DNA of 64,000 nt, from positions 310,001-374,000 of the forward strand of contig NZ_RBWU01000001.1 in assembly GCF_003634705.1 (NCBI RefSeq), in the 5' to 3' direction. Positions 49,130-58,343 of the stretch are shown piece by piece. Origin of the DNA: Actinomadura pelletieri DSM 43383 (GTDB lineage: Bacteria; Actinomycetota; Actinomycetes; Streptosporangiales; Streptosporangiaceae). The notes beneath the pieces were generated by a model. The model was not told where the DNA came from, did not search any database, and saw only the letters and a list, made by a program, of their open reading frames with translations. Made by a program: the position numbers and the translations under genes. Numbering within the stretch: the first letter of the stretch is position 1; every line of letters starts with the position of its first letter.

Positions 49130-49855
49130 ATGGAGGTCAAAGGGGCGTGGGGGCTGGTTCATGGGGGGTTGTGTGCGTGGCGGCTGCCTGGGGATGAGGG
49201 TGGGCCGGGGGTGGCGCGGCGGCTTCTGGGGCAGGTGATGGGAGAGCTGCGGCTGGGGCGGGACGTCATCGAGGACGGGAAGCTCGCCGTGTCTGAGGTG
49301 GCGACCAACGCGCTGCGGTATGCGGGGCGGTTGGCGCTGCCGGAGCTGTGGGTTTGGGCGCGGACCGTGCCTTCGCCACAGCTTGTCGTGTCCGTGTTCG
49401 ACGGCGATCGGACGGCTGTGCCGAGCGCGGCCGAGGGTGAGCCGCTGGACGAGCATGGCAAGGGGCTTCAACTCGTGCGCGAGGTGACCGCCGACTGGGG
49501 AACCGCGCCGACGCGATCGCGGTTCAGTGCCGTCCCCGTCTGCGGTAAAGCGGTCTGGTTCGCGCTGCCGCTCCCCCACGACTGGCCGGGCCTGCACTAC
49601 CGCCTCCATCCGGCGGCGGCCGCGTATCACCTGCTCGGCAACCTCGCCCGGCGCGGGTTCGAGGGGACGCGCAGTACGGGGCAGAACGGCATGTCCGTTC
49701 TCGTCCTCCCAGGACTTAACGTGTGGGTCCACTGCCGGAGCTTCTGCTGGTGGTCCACTCCGCGCTGCTACGTCCGGCGTCCTCTGATCGACCTTCAGGA
49801 GACGACCGAACTCCTCGTCCGCCAGCTCGATCTCGCCCCGGCCCGGACGTCATGA
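49130..49855 (+). CDS. RsbW-like ATP-binding protein (HATPase_c)
   Basis: 241 residues from the ATG at 49130, after GAGGGAAGGGG. The ATPase fold is at about 15-140: RRLLGQVMGELRLGRDVIEDGKLAVSEVATNALRYAG carries the N box (E-x-x-x-N), and DEHGKGLQLVREVTADWG carries the G box. A C-terminal region of about 95 residues is rich in Trp and Cys (VWVHCRSFCWWSTPRCYVRR). It is divergent from the XRE-DUF397 cluster, an arrangement common in actinomycetes. It could be an anti-sigma kinase. Confidence 0.85.
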   Translation: MEVKGAWGLVHGGLCAWRLPGDEGGPGVARRLLGQVMGELRLGRDVIEDGKLAVSEVATNALRYAGRLALPELWVWARTVPSPQLVVSVFDGDRTAVPSAAEGEPLDEHGKGLQLVREVTADWGTAPTRSRFSAVPVCGKAVWFALPLPHDWPGLHYRLHPAAAAYHLLGNLARRGFEGTRSTGQNGMSVLVLPGLNVWVHCRSFCWWSTPRCYVRRPLIDLQETTELLVRQLDLAPARTS

Positions 49856-50133
49856 GTCCGCACCGGCGCGCGAAGACGCTGCGGGATCTTCAGGCGTATG
49901 GGCGGGTGCGCGCCGCCGAACTCGGGATCGAGGCCGTTGAGGTGCCTGAGCGGGTCCGAGAATTTCTCAGCGGTGGGGACGGCAGTCCGCGGCGCACGAT
50001 GGGGTCCCTCCCGTGGAGAGTCCGTGGCGTGGGGTTTGTTGTCGTGGGGTGCGGGTTCGGGCAGGCCGCGGTTACGGGCGGTGCGTTTTTAGGGGACGCG
50101 GTCCCAGCCTCTTGGGGGGTGGTGCATTCCTAG
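49852..50133 (+). CDS. Small protein, possibly C-terminally extended by decay
   Basis: 93 codons. The ATG overlaps the ATPase stop as ATGA. The first 45 residues (SPHRRAKTLRDLQAYGRVRAAELGIEAVEVPERVREFL) look real; the remainder is hydrophobic and Gly-rich and overlaps the narI end by 45 bp on the opposite strand. Probably a short helical partner whose native stop has been lost, or simply an unusual C-terminus. Unknown function. Confidence 0.5.
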   Translation: MSPHRRAKTLRDLQAYGRVRAAELGIEAVEVPERVREFLSGGDGSPRRTMGSLPWRVRGVGFVVVGCGFGQAAVTGGAFLGDAVPASWGVVHS

Positions 50134-50847
50134 TTGTTCGTCGCGGCTGCGGTAGATGATGTAGGGGCGGGTCAGGTAGCCGATGGGGGCCGTGAGCATG
50201 TGGACGAGGCGGGTGAACGGCCAGATGCAGAACAGGGCCAAGGCGCTGAGGGCGTGGAGCTGGAAGAGGATGGGGACGCCGGTCATGAGGTCGGGGTCGG
50301 GTTGTAGGTAGAAGACCGAGCGGAACCACGGGGAGACCGTTTCGCGGTAGTTGTAGCCGCCGCCGACGATGTTGGCGGCGACCGTGGCGGTGAGGCCGAG
50401 GGTGATCGCCACCGCTAGGACCAGGTACATCATCTTGTCGTTGCGGGTGGTGGCCAGGAAGACCGGGCCGACCGTGCGGCGGCGGTAGATGAGGATCGCC
50501 AGGCCGGTGAGGGTGCAGAACCCGGCGAAGGTGCCGAGGACGACCGCGATGATGTGGTATGTGTGCTCGGTGATTCCGACGGCCTCCGTCCAGGAGTCGG
50601 GGATGGCGAGTCCGCCGATGTGGCCGAGGATGACCAGGAGGATGCCGAAGTGGAACAGCGGGCTGCCGATGCGGAGTAGTCGCTGTTCGTAGAGCTGGGA
50701 CGAACGGGTCGTCCAGCCGAACTTGTCGTAGCGGTAGCGCCAGATGTGGCCGAGGACGAACACCGCGACGGTCACATAGGGCAGTGCCACCCAGAGAAGG
50801 ATGTCGGTGACGCCCGGGTCGCCACCGGCGGCGGAGAGACTGGTCAT
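50089..50847 (-). CDS. narI: Respiratory nitrate reductase gamma subunit NarI
   Basis: 252 residues from the ATG at 50847, overlapping the narJ stop as ATGA. Five membrane segments are evident: ILLWVALPYVTVAVFVLGHIW, LFHFGILLVILGHIGGL, HIIAVVLGTFAGFCTLTGLAIL, MYLVLAVAITLGLTATVAANIV, LFQLHALSALALFCIWPFTRLVHML. His residues in segments 2 and 5 can ligate the two b hemes. It oxidises menaquinol at the membrane and passes electrons to NarH. Last gene of the operon. Confidence 0.95.
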   Translation of the reverse strand: MTSLSAAGGDPGVTDILLWVALPYVTVAVFVLGHIWRYRYDKFGWTTRSSQLYEQRLLRIGSPLFHFGILLVILGHIGGLAIPDSWTEAVGITEHTYHIIAVVLGTFAGFCTLTGLAILIYRRRTVGPVFLATTRNDKMMYLVLAVAITLGLTATVAANIVGGGYNYRETVSPWFRSVFYLQPDPDLMTGVPILFQLHALSALALFCIWPFTRLVHMLTAPIGYLTRPYIIYRSRDEQLGMHHPPRGWDRVP

Positions 50848-51479
50848 GAGCGCGCTCCTAGAGCCGGATCGGGCAGGAAGACCGGGCCGTAGGGGGCCAG
50901 GCCGACCTGTTCCTCGGGTGGTCCTTCCGCTATGAGGCGGGCCACGGCGTCCTCGATGCGGCCGGTCAGGGGCGGAAGCGTTGCGCTGATCGCGTCTAGG
51001 ACGGGGGCCCACGGGGACGCGGTTTCGGTGAGAGACAGGCGCAGGAGTTCCAGGCCCGCGCGGTGTTCGACGAGGAGGCGGCGGCCCTCCGTCAGGTCGG
51101 CTGTGGCGGCGAACTCCAGGACGACCGCGAGATGGTCGGGCAGTTCGGCGTCGTCCAGGACGAGCCCGGCGGCCTGGTAGGTCTGCTTGAAGCGGAGGAG
51201 GGCCATGCCGCGTTTGCGGGTGTCGCCGTAGGCGTAATAGGTGAGGTACAGGCAGCAGCGTCTGCGGTGGTCGAAGGTCGCGACGTAGTCGGCGGCGAGG
51301 TCCGGCTGTGGTGTCGTGTCCAGGTGGTCGAGGACGCGGGTCAATGGCTTCGCGACGGACGGGGGCAGTGTGGCGGTGGCGCGGCGGAGTAGGGGGCGCC
51401 GTTCCAGGAGTTCGGTGTCGGGGTAGCCGAGCAGGAGCGACGAGACCTGGTAGGTCGTGGAGAGTTGGGGATCTCTCAT
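50844..51479 (-). CDS. narJ: Nitrate reductase assembly chaperone NarJ
   Basis: 211 residues. QVSSLLLGYPDTELLERRPLLRRATATL, AADYVATFDHRRRCCLYLTYYAYGDTRKRGMALLRFKQTYQAAGL and LPDHLAVVLEFAA are the NarJ/TorD-type pattern. It binds apo-NarG during Mo-bis-MGD insertion and is not part of the mature enzyme. It overlaps narH and narI by 4 bp each. Confidence 0.93.
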   Translation of the reverse strand: MRDPQLSTTYQVSSLLLGYPDTELLERRPLLRRATATLPPSVAKPLTRVLDHLDTTPQPDLAADYVATFDHRRRCCLYLTYYAYGDTRKRGMALLRFKQTYQAAGLVLDDAELPDHLAVVLEFAATADLTEGRRLLVEHRAGLELLRLSLTETASPWAPVLDAISATLPPLTGRIEDAVARLIAEGPPEEQVGLAPYGPVFLPDPALGARS

Positions 51480-53209
51480 GGTTTCGGCTCCGTTTCGGCG
51501 TCGCCGGAGTCGGCGGGTGGGTTCGTCCCGTCGGGGCCCGGTTCGTGGCGTTCGGGGAACAATCCGGCGGGGGCGCCCTTGCCGTCCCAGTTGAGGAGGT
51601 TGACGCGGTGGCGCTTGTCGGCGGGGTCGGCCGGGTGGTCGGCGGTCTGGCGTTGGCGCAGCATGTGGAAGTTCTCGACCGCGATGGGGTTGGGGCGACC
51701 GGACGCCTCGCCGAACGGGCCGGAGCCTCCGGCGGTGCCGGAGCCGCCCATGCCGGGGCCGCCCTCGTAGTCGAGGGCGCAGTCGGTGGCCAGCTCTTCC
51801 AGGTGGTGGGCCTGTTCGGCGTGTGCGGGTGGGATGACGTATCGCTCTTCGTACTTGGCGAGGGCCAGGAGGCGATACATGTCGTAGATAGCCTCGCCGG
51901 TCATGCCGACGCTGTCGGGGATGGTGTCGTCGGGGTCGCGGCCCAGGTTGATGTCGCGCATGTAAGCGCGCATTGCGGCGAGACGGCGTAGGACGGCGTC
52001 GACCGGTTCGGTGTCCCCGGCGGTGAACAGTTCGGCGAGGTATTCGACGGGGATGCGTAGCGCGTCGATCGCGGCGAACAGGTTGGCCGGGTTCTCGGCG
52101 TCGTGGCCGGTGTCGCGGACGACGTCGACGACCGGGGAGAGGGGCGGGATGTACCAGACCATTGGCATCGTCCGGTATTCGGGGTGCAGCGGCAGCGCCA
52201 CCTTGTAGGTGTTGATGAGGGAGTAGATGGGCGAGCGTTGCGCGGCTTCGATCCAGTCGGCGGGAATTCCCTCTTGTTCGGCGGCGGCGATCACCTCGGG
52301 GTCGGTGGGGTCGAGGAAGACCTGGCGTTGCGCTTCGTACAGGTCGGTGTCCTCGGGGGTGGACGCGGCTTCGAGGACCTTGTCGGCGTCGTAGAGGATC
52401 AGGCCGATGTAGCGCAGGCGTCCGACGCAGGTTTCGGAGCAGACCGTGGGGATGCCGACCTCGATGCGCGGAAAACAGAACGTGCACTTCTCCGCCTTGC
52501 CGGTGCGGTGGTTGAAGTACACCTTCTTGTACGGGCAACCGGACACGCACATCCGCCAACCCCGGCACCGGTCCTGGTCGACGAGCACGATGCCGTCCTC
52601 GGTGCGCTTGTAGATCGCGCCGGACGGGCAGGACGCCGCGCAGGACGGGTTGAGGCAGTGCTCGCAGATCCGCGGCAGGTAGAACATGAAGGTCTGGTCG
52701 AACTCCGTTTTCACCTTGTCGGAGATCTCCTGGAGGAGGACGTCCTTGTCCAGGTGGTCGATGGAGCCGCCGAGGTCGTCGTCCCAGTTCGCCGACCAGG
52801 ACACCTTCATGTCCTTGCCGGACAGCAAGGATTTGGGGCGCGCGACCGGGGTGTGCTCCTGGAGTGGGGCGTTGGTGAGGGTCTCGTAGTCGTAGGTCCA
52901 GGGCTCGTAGTAGTCGGCCATGCTCGGCATCTTCGGGTTGGCGAAGATGGTGAAGAGCTTGCGGACCCGGCCGCCGCCCTTGAGCGCGAGACGGCCGCGT
53001 TTGTTGAGTTTCCAGCCGCCGCGCCAGCGTTCCTGGTCTTCGTAGCGGCGGGGGTAGCCCTGCCCGGGACGAGTTTCGACGTTGTTGAACCAGACGTATT
53101 CGACGCCGCTGCGGTTGGTCCATGCCTGTTTGCAGGTGACCGAACAGGTGTGGCAGCCGATGCACTTGTCGAGGTTCATCACCATCGCCATCTGCGCCAT
53201 CACGCGCAT
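51476..53209 (-). CDS. narH: Respiratory nitrate reductase beta subunit NarH
   Basis: 577 residues. Four cysteine clusters bind one [3Fe-4S] and three [4Fe-4S] centres: CIGCHTCSVTCK near 16-27, CEHCLNPSCAASCP, CRGWRMCVSGCP (Trp in place of Cys in the second position marks the 3Fe cluster) and CTFCFPRIEVGIPTVCSETC. It transfers electrons from NarI heme to NarG at the cytoplasmic face. The C-terminus (about 510-577) is Gly/Pro-rich and longer than in E. coli. Its ATG shares one base with the narG stop. Confidence 0.95.
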   Translation of the reverse strand: MRVMAQMAMVMNLDKCIGCHTCSVTCKQAWTNRSGVEYVWFNNVETRPGQGYPRRYEDQERWRGGWKLNKRGRLALKGGGRVRKLFTIFANPKMPSMADYYEPWTYDYETLTNAPLQEHTPVARPKSLLSGKDMKVSWSANWDDDLGGSIDHLDKDVLLQEISDKVKTEFDQTFMFYLPRICEHCLNPSCAASCPSGAIYKRTEDGIVLVDQDRCRGWRMCVSGCPYKKVYFNHRTGKAEKCTFCFPRIEVGIPTVCSETCVGRLRYIGLILYDADKVLEAASTPEDTDLYEAQRQVFLDPTDPEVIAAAEQEGIPADWIEAAQRSPIYSLINTYKVALPLHPEYRTMPMVWYIPPLSPVVDVVRDTGHDAENPANLFAAIDALRIPVEYLAELFTAGDTEPVDAVLRRLAAMRAYMRDINLGRDPDDTIPDSVGMTGEAIYDMYRLLALAKYEERYVIPPAHAEQAHHLEELATDCALDYEGGPGMGGSGTAGGSGPFGEASGRPNPIAVENFHMLRQRQTADHPADPADKRHRVNLLNWDGKGAPAGLFPERHEPGPDGTNPPADSGDAETEPKP

Positions 53210-56200
53210 CAGTACTCCACCTCCTGGGAACGGCGGCGGATCACGGTGACCTCGTCGCGTTGGTTGCCGGTCGGGCCGAGGTAGTTGAACGCGAACGACA
53301 GTTGCGCGTACCCGCCGATCAGATGGGACGGCTTGATCAACAGCCGGGTGAGGGAGTTGTGGATACCACCGCGGCGGCCGGACGTCTCCGAGCGCGGGAC
53401 GTCGATCAGTTTGTCCTGGGCGTGGTACATGTACACGGTGCCCTCGGGCATCCGGTGCGAGACGATCGCGCGGGCGACGACGACGCCGTTGCGGTTGACC
53501 GCCTCGATCCAGTCGTTGTCACGGACCCCGATCTTGGCCGCGTCCACGCCGCTCATCCAGATCACCGGGCCGCCGCGTGAGAGCGACAACATGAACAGGT
53601 TGTCCTGGTACTCGGAGTGGATCGACCACTTGTTGTGCGGGGTGAGGTACCGGACGGTCAGCCCCAGTTCGCCGGTCGTGCCGAGTTCGGGTTCACCGAA
53701 CAGCGCGGTCATGTTCAGCGGCGGCCGGAACGTCGGGAGTTGTTCGCCGAGTTCGGCCATGTAGTCGTGGTCGAGGTAGAAGTGCTGGCGTCCGGTGAGG
53801 GTGTGCCAGGGTTTGAGGCGCTCGACGTTGATGGTGAACGGCGAATAGCGGCGGCCTCCAGTTTCCGAGCCGGACCACTCGGGTGAGGTGATGACCGGGA
53901 CGGGCCGGGCCTGCGTGTCGGCGAACGTGATCTGTTTGCCCTCGTGTTCGGCGGCCAGGTCGGCGAGTCGTGTGCCGGTGCGTTCCTCCATGGTGCGGAA
54001 GCCCTGGACGGCGAGGTGCCCGTTCGTCGTTCCGGAGAAGGCGAGGATCATTTCGCAGGCGTGGACGTCCCGGCGCAGGGACGGGCGTCCGTCCGCCGGG
54101 CCGCCTCGGACGACGCCGTTCTTGTGCTTCAGGTATTCGACCTGTTGGGCCACGTCGAAGGTGAGGCCCTTGGTGGTGGCGCCCAGCTTTTCGGCCAGGG
54201 GGCCTAGCGCGGCCATTTTCGCGGCCACCGCTGCGTAGTCGCGTTCGACGGTGACCAGCTTCGGCATCGTGACGCCGGGGACGGGTTCGCATTCGCCGTC
54301 CGCCCAGTCGAGGACGCGACCGTGCGGCGTCGCCATTTCGTCGGGCGTGTCATGCAGGAGGGGGACGGCGACGATGTCCTTGCGGGTGCCGAGGTGTTCT
54401 TCGGCGAGTCGGCTGAACTGGTCGGCGATGGTCTGAAAGGCCCGCCAGTCGCTGCGGGTCTGCCACGGCGGCCCGATCGCCGGGTTGAACGAATGCACGA
54501 ACGGGTGCATGTCGGTGGTGTTCAGATCGTGCTTCTCGTACCAGGTCGCGGCCGGGAGCACGATGTCGGAATAGACGGTGGTGCTGGTCATCCGGAAATC
54601 CAGCGACAGGAGCAGGTCGAGCTTGCCGGACGGGGCATCGTCCCGCCAGACGACCTCCTTCGGCCGGACGTCCGGCGGCGCCTCCTGCGCCCGGACGGCG
54701 TCCGCCGCGCCGAGCAGATGCCGGAGGAAGTACTCGTTGCCCTTGGCGGACGAGCCGAGCAGGTTGGACCGCCACACCGTCAGGACGCGGGGGAAATTCT
54801 CGGGGGCGTCAGGGTCTTGGCAGGCGAACTTGAGCCTGCCTTCCTTCAGTTCGTCGACGATGTACTCGCCGGGCGACTTCCCGGCGGCCTCCGCCTCGTC
54901 GGCCAGGACCAGGGGGTTGCGGTCGAACGTCGGGTAGGACGGCATCCAGCCCAGCCGCGCCGCCTGCGCGATCACGTCGGCCGTCGACCGTCCCGCCAGC
55001 CGTCCGGGCCTGGTCGAGGGGGCCGCGGACAGGGTGTCGGCGCCGAACTGGTCGTAGCGGAACTGGTCGGTGTGCAGGTACCAGAACGCGGTGCCGATCA
55101 TCTGCCGGGGTGGACGCGACCAGTCCAGCCCGAACGCGAGCTGGGCCCATCCGGTCACGGGACGGCATTTCTCCTGCCCGACGTAGTGCGCCCAGCCGCC
55201 GCCGTTCACGCCCTGGCAGCCGGTCAGCGTGGTCAGCGCGAGGAACGTCCGGTAGATCGTGTCCGAGTGGAACCAGTGGTTGGTGCCCGCCCCCATCACG
55301 ATCATCGACCGGCCGCGGGAGTCCTCGGCGTTCGCGGCGAACTCGCGTCCGATCCGCTCGGCGGCCTGCGCGGGGACGCCCGTGATGGCCTCCTGCCACG
55401 CGGGGGTGCCTGGATGCGCGGCATCGTCGTACCCGGACGGCCATGAACCGGGCAGACCATCCCGTCCTACCCCGTACTGGGCCAGAAGGAGGTCGTACAC
55501 CGTGGTGACGAGGTGGCCGCCGACCCTGCGGGCCGGCACGCCCCGGCGGAGCGTCCCTGCCGTGCCGTCGAGGCCGTCGAAGCGGGGCAGTTCGATTTCG
55601 ACCGATTCGTCGCCTTCCATGGACAGGAGGGGGTCGGTGTCACCGAGGTACAGGTTCCACCTGCCCTTGCCCGCCTCGCCGTACCGGAAGCCCAGCGACC
55701 CGTTCGGGACGGTCGGGTGCCCGGTCGTCGCGTCCAGGATCACGGTCTTGAACGCGGCGTTCTCCGACTCCGCCTCGGCGCCCGGCAGGTCGGCGGCCGT
55801 GAGGAACTTGCCCGGGACGTGAACGCCGTCGCGTTCCTCAAGCCGCACCAGGAACGGCAGGTCGCTGTACCGCTTCACATAGTCGGTGAAGTACGGGACC
55901 TGCCGGTCGACGAAGAACTCCTTGAGGATGACGTGCCCCATCGCCATCGCCAGCGCGCCGTCCGTGCCGGGCTGCGCGGCGAGCCACTCGTCGGCGAACT
56001 TGACGTTGTCGGCGTAGTCCGGGGACACCGCGATGACCTTCTGTCCCCGGTAGCGGGCCTCGGTCATCCAGTGCGCGTCGGGGGTGCGGGTCACCGGCAG
56101 GTTCGAACCCCACATGATCAGGTATCCGGCGTCCCACCAGTCGCCCGACTCCGGGACGTCGGTCTGGTCGCCGAACACCTGTGGGGACGCCACCGGAAGG

Positions 56201-56976
56201 TCGGCGTACCAGTCGTAGAACGACAGCATCGTCCCGCCGAGCAGCGAAACGAACCGGGCGCCCGACGCGTGCGACACCATCGACATCGCCGGAATCGGGG
56301 AGAATCCGGCGACCCGGTCGGGGCCGTACTCGGCGATCGTGTGGACGTGGGCGGCGGCGATCATCTCGGTCGCCTCGTCCCAGGACGCGCGGACGAGGCC
56401 GCCGCGTCCCCGCGCGGCCTTGTAGGTGCGGGACCGCTCCGGGTCGGAGACGATCTCGCGCCATGCGGCGACCGGGTCGCCCGTCCGGGCCTTCGCCTCC
56501 CGGTACATCTCCAGCAGCACGCCCCGGATGTACGGGTATCGCACGCGTGTCGGCGAGTAGGTGTACCAGGAGAAGGACGCGCCGCGCGGGCAGCCGCGGG
56601 GTTCGTACTCGGGACGGTCCGCGCCCACCGACGGGTAGTCGGTCTGCTGCGCCTCCCAGGTGATGATGCCGTCCTTGACGTACACCTTCCAGGAACAGGA
56701 GCCGGTGCAGTTCACGCCGTGGGTCGAGCGCACGACCTTGTCATGCGACCAGCGGTCCCGGTAGAACGCGTCCGCCTGACGGCCGCCTTTCTTCGTCACC
56801 GTCCGCAGGTCCGGCGACACCCGCGCCCGGGTGAAGTACCTGCGCGTGCTCACCAGCGCGTCTTCCAACGGCCCGTCAAGACCCGGCCGGCCCCTCGTCG
56901 AACTCAACCTTGGAGTCCCTTCGGTCGCTTCGTCGTCCGCTCCGCGAAGGCTGTCAAACGAAGCGGATCTTGTCAC
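53209..56976 (-). CDS. narG: Respiratory nitrate reductase alpha subunit NarG
   Basis: 1255 residues, the normal length. The FS0 cluster motif is THGVNCTGSCSW (His plus three Cys), followed by YEPRGCPRGASFSWYTYSPTRVRYPYIRG; the Mo-bis-MGD contacts DQTDVPESGDWWDAGYLIMWGSNLPVTRTPDAHW and YEKHDLNTTDMHPF are typical, with the Asp ligand region in place. The enzyme reduces nitrate to nitrite in the cytoplasm. The GTG at 56976 is used, 6 bp after narK, though its ribosome site is weak. First 40 residues are poorly conserved, so a later start is possible. Confidence 0.95.
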   Translation of the reverse strand: MTRSASFDSLRGADDEATEGTPRLSSTRGRPGLDGPLEDALVSTRRYFTRARVSPDLRTVTKKGGRQADAFYRDRWSHDKVVRSTHGVNCTGSCSWKVYVKDGIITWEAQQTDYPSVGADRPEYEPRGCPRGASFSWYTYSPTRVRYPYIRGVLLEMYREAKARTGDPVAAWREIVSDPERSRTYKAARGRGGLVRASWDEATEMIAAAHVHTIAEYGPDRVAGFSPIPAMSMVSHASGARFVSLLGGTMLSFYDWYADLPVASPQVFGDQTDVPESGDWWDAGYLIMWGSNLPVTRTPDAHWMTEARYRGQKVIAVSPDYADNVKFADEWLAAQPGTDGALAMAMGHVILKEFFVDRQVPYFTDYVKRYSDLPFLVRLEERDGVHVPGKFLTAADLPGAEAESENAAFKTVILDATTGHPTVPNGSLGFRYGEAGKGRWNLYLGDTDPLLSMEGDESVEIELPRFDGLDGTAGTLRRGVPARRVGGHLVTTVYDLLLAQYGVGRDGLPGSWPSGYDDAAHPGTPAWQEAITGVPAQAAERIGREFAANAEDSRGRSMIVMGAGTNHWFHSDTIYRTFLALTTLTGCQGVNGGGWAHYVGQEKCRPVTGWAQLAFGLDWSRPPRQMIGTAFWYLHTDQFRYDQFGADTLSAAPSTRPGRLAGRSTADVIAQAARLGWMPSYPTFDRNPLVLADEAEAAGKSPGEYIVDELKEGRLKFACQDPDAPENFPRVLTVWRSNLLGSSAKGNEYFLRHLLGAADAVRAQEAPPDVRPKEVVWRDDAPSGKLDLLLSLDFRMTSTTVYSDIVLPAATWYEKHDLNTTDMHPFVHSFNPAIGPPWQTRSDWRAFQTIADQFSRLAEEHLGTRKDIVAVPLLHDTPDEMATPHGRVLDWADGECEPVPGVTMPKLVTVERDYAAVAAKMAALGPLAEKLGATTKGLTFDVAQQVEYLKHKNGVVRGGPADGRPSLRRDVHACEMILAFSGTTNGHLAVQGFRTMEERTGTRLADLAAEHEGKQITFADTQARPVPVITSPEWSGSETGGRRYSPFTINVERLKPWHTLTGRQHFYLDHDYMAELGEQLPTFRPPLNMTALFGEPELGTTGELGLTVRYLTPHNKWSIHSEYQDNLFMLSLSRGGPVIWMSGVDAAKIGVRDNDWIEAVNRNGVVVARAIVSHRMPEGTVYMYHAQDKLIDVPRSETSGRRGGIHNSLTRLLIKPSHLIGGYAQLSFAFNYLGPTGNQRDEVTVIRRRSQEVEY

Positions 56977-56982
56977 TGCTCG

Positions 56983-58224
56983 TCAGGCGGCGGGCCCGCG
57001 GCTCGCGGCTCTTTGCACCACCGTGGCGGTGAACACCGCCGCGGCCCCCGCCACGATCGCCAGCAGGAGGAGGCCGAGCATGTAGGAGTCCAGGACGCCG
57101 TAGATCGTCCCCATCACCAGCGGTGGAACGAACCCGCCCAGACCACCCGCGGCACCGACCACACCGGTGACCGCGCCGACCATGTTCGGTGGCGCCAGCC
57201 TGGCCACCAGCGCGAACGTCGCGCCGCTGCCCGTGCCGAGCGCCGCCGCCATCGACAGGAACGCGATCGTTCCCAGCGGCATCAGCGGCGGCGCGAACGC
57301 CTGCACCAGCGCGCCCGCGACCGTCACCGCCAATGCGGCGCCGAGCACCCGTGTCGGCCCGATCCGGTCCGACAGCCATCCGCCGATGGGACGCATCAGG
57401 ACGGCCAGCAACACGAAGCCCGCCATCCGGTTAGCCGCGTCGGCCTGCGACAACCCGTACTCGGTTTTCAGGTATGTCGGCAGGTACACCGAGAACGCCA
57501 CATAGCCGCCGAAGGCCACCGCGTACAGCGCGGACGCCTGCCATGTGACGGGGAGTCGGGCCGCTGCCGCCAAGCGTTTGGTGAGCGGTTCGCGCGGGGG
57601 TGTCCGGCCCGGGGCTTCGCGCAACACCGTCCAGGCCACGGCCGCGTACACCGCCAGCAGCACCGCGGTCAGGACGAACGGAACCGCCGTTCCCCGCCAG
57701 TCGATGAGCTTCACGGTCGTCAGCGCGCTGATCGCGGTACCGCCCATGCCCGCGCCGAACACCCCGACCGCGAACCCGCGACGTTCCGGCGGGAACCACG
57801 CGTTCACGAACGGGACCCCGACCGCGAACGCGGTGCCTCCCACGCCCAGAAAGAAACCGCCCACCAGCAGCGCGGCCAGCGAGGAATGCCCCCAAAGGCC
57901 TAGATACAGGACGGGGAAGATCGTGATCAGCGAGACGAGCGGGAACATCAGGCGTCCGCCGAAACGGTCGGTCAGCGCCCCGACCGGAATTCGTCCCACC
58001 GAGCCGACCACCACAGGCACGGCCACAAGGAGCGATGTCTCGAACGACGACAGCGTCAACTCGTCCTTGAAGCGCGGCCCGAGGGGGCTCAGCAGCGCCC
58101 ACGCCCAGAAGTTTACGGCGAACCCGACGGTGGCCACCACCAGCATGAGCATGGGCCGGGCATCGCCTCCGACCCGCCCGGAGCCCGCCGGACGGGGCGC
58201 GCTCTCCTGTCCCGTCTTCGTCAC
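56983..58224 (-). CDS. narK: Nitrate/nitrite transporter NarK (MFS, NNP family)
   Basis: 413 residues from the GTG at 58224; another GTG at 58290 is in frame but would precede the transcription start expected from the DosR-like box. About 12 membrane segments occur. The NNP signature is seen in VGFAVNFWAWALLSPLGPRFKDELTLS, GGTAFAVGVPFVNAWFPPERRGFAVGVFGAGMGGTAISAL (first nitrate motif), and FVLLAVLMRPIGGWLSDRIGPTRVLG. It imports nitrate and/or exports nitrite for the nitrate reductase encoded directly downstream. Confidence 0.92.
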   Translation of the reverse strand: MTKTGQESAPRPAGSGRVGGDARPMLMLVVATVGFAVNFWAWALLSPLGPRFKDELTLSSFETSLLVAVPVVVGSVGRIPVGALTDRFGGRLMFPLVSLITIFPVLYLGLWGHSSLAALLVGGFFLGVGGTAFAVGVPFVNAWFPPERRGFAVGVFGAGMGGTAISALTTVKLIDWRGTAVPFVLTAVLLAVYAAVAWTVLREAPGRTPPREPLTKRLAAAARLPVTWQASALYAVAFGGYVAFSVYLPTYLKTEYGLSQADAANRMAGFVLLAVLMRPIGGWLSDRIGPTRVLGAALAVTVAGALVQAFAPPLMPLGTIAFLSMAAALGTGSGATFALVARLAPPNMVGAVTGVVGAAGGLGGFVPPLVMGTIYGVLDSYMLGLLLLAIVAGAAAVFTATVVQRAASRGPAA

Positions 58225-58318
58225 CGTGCCACCGCTTCCGTCATCGTCCAGAGCCAACCGGCAGCCATGATCGGCTTCCGCGTTTCTCACCCTGACGGAC
58301 GCCCTTAATCCCTCGATA

Positions 58319-58332
58319 GGGACCTTCGTCCC
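58319..58332. promoter_or_regulatory. DosR/NarL-like box upstream of narK
   Basis: GGGACCTTCGTCCC is a GGGAC-N4-GTCCC inverted repeat, the core of the DosR (DevR) box of actinobacteria. It lies 95 bp before the chosen narK start and 12 bp after the stop of the response-regulator gene. Hypoxic induction of narKGHJI is inferred. Confidence 0.6.
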
Positions 58333-58343
58333 CTCGGTGAGGG

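Noticed and set aside
55513-57903. 796-codon plus-strand frame opposite narG/narK
   Set aside because: Runs across two real genes on the other strand and has no domain pattern.
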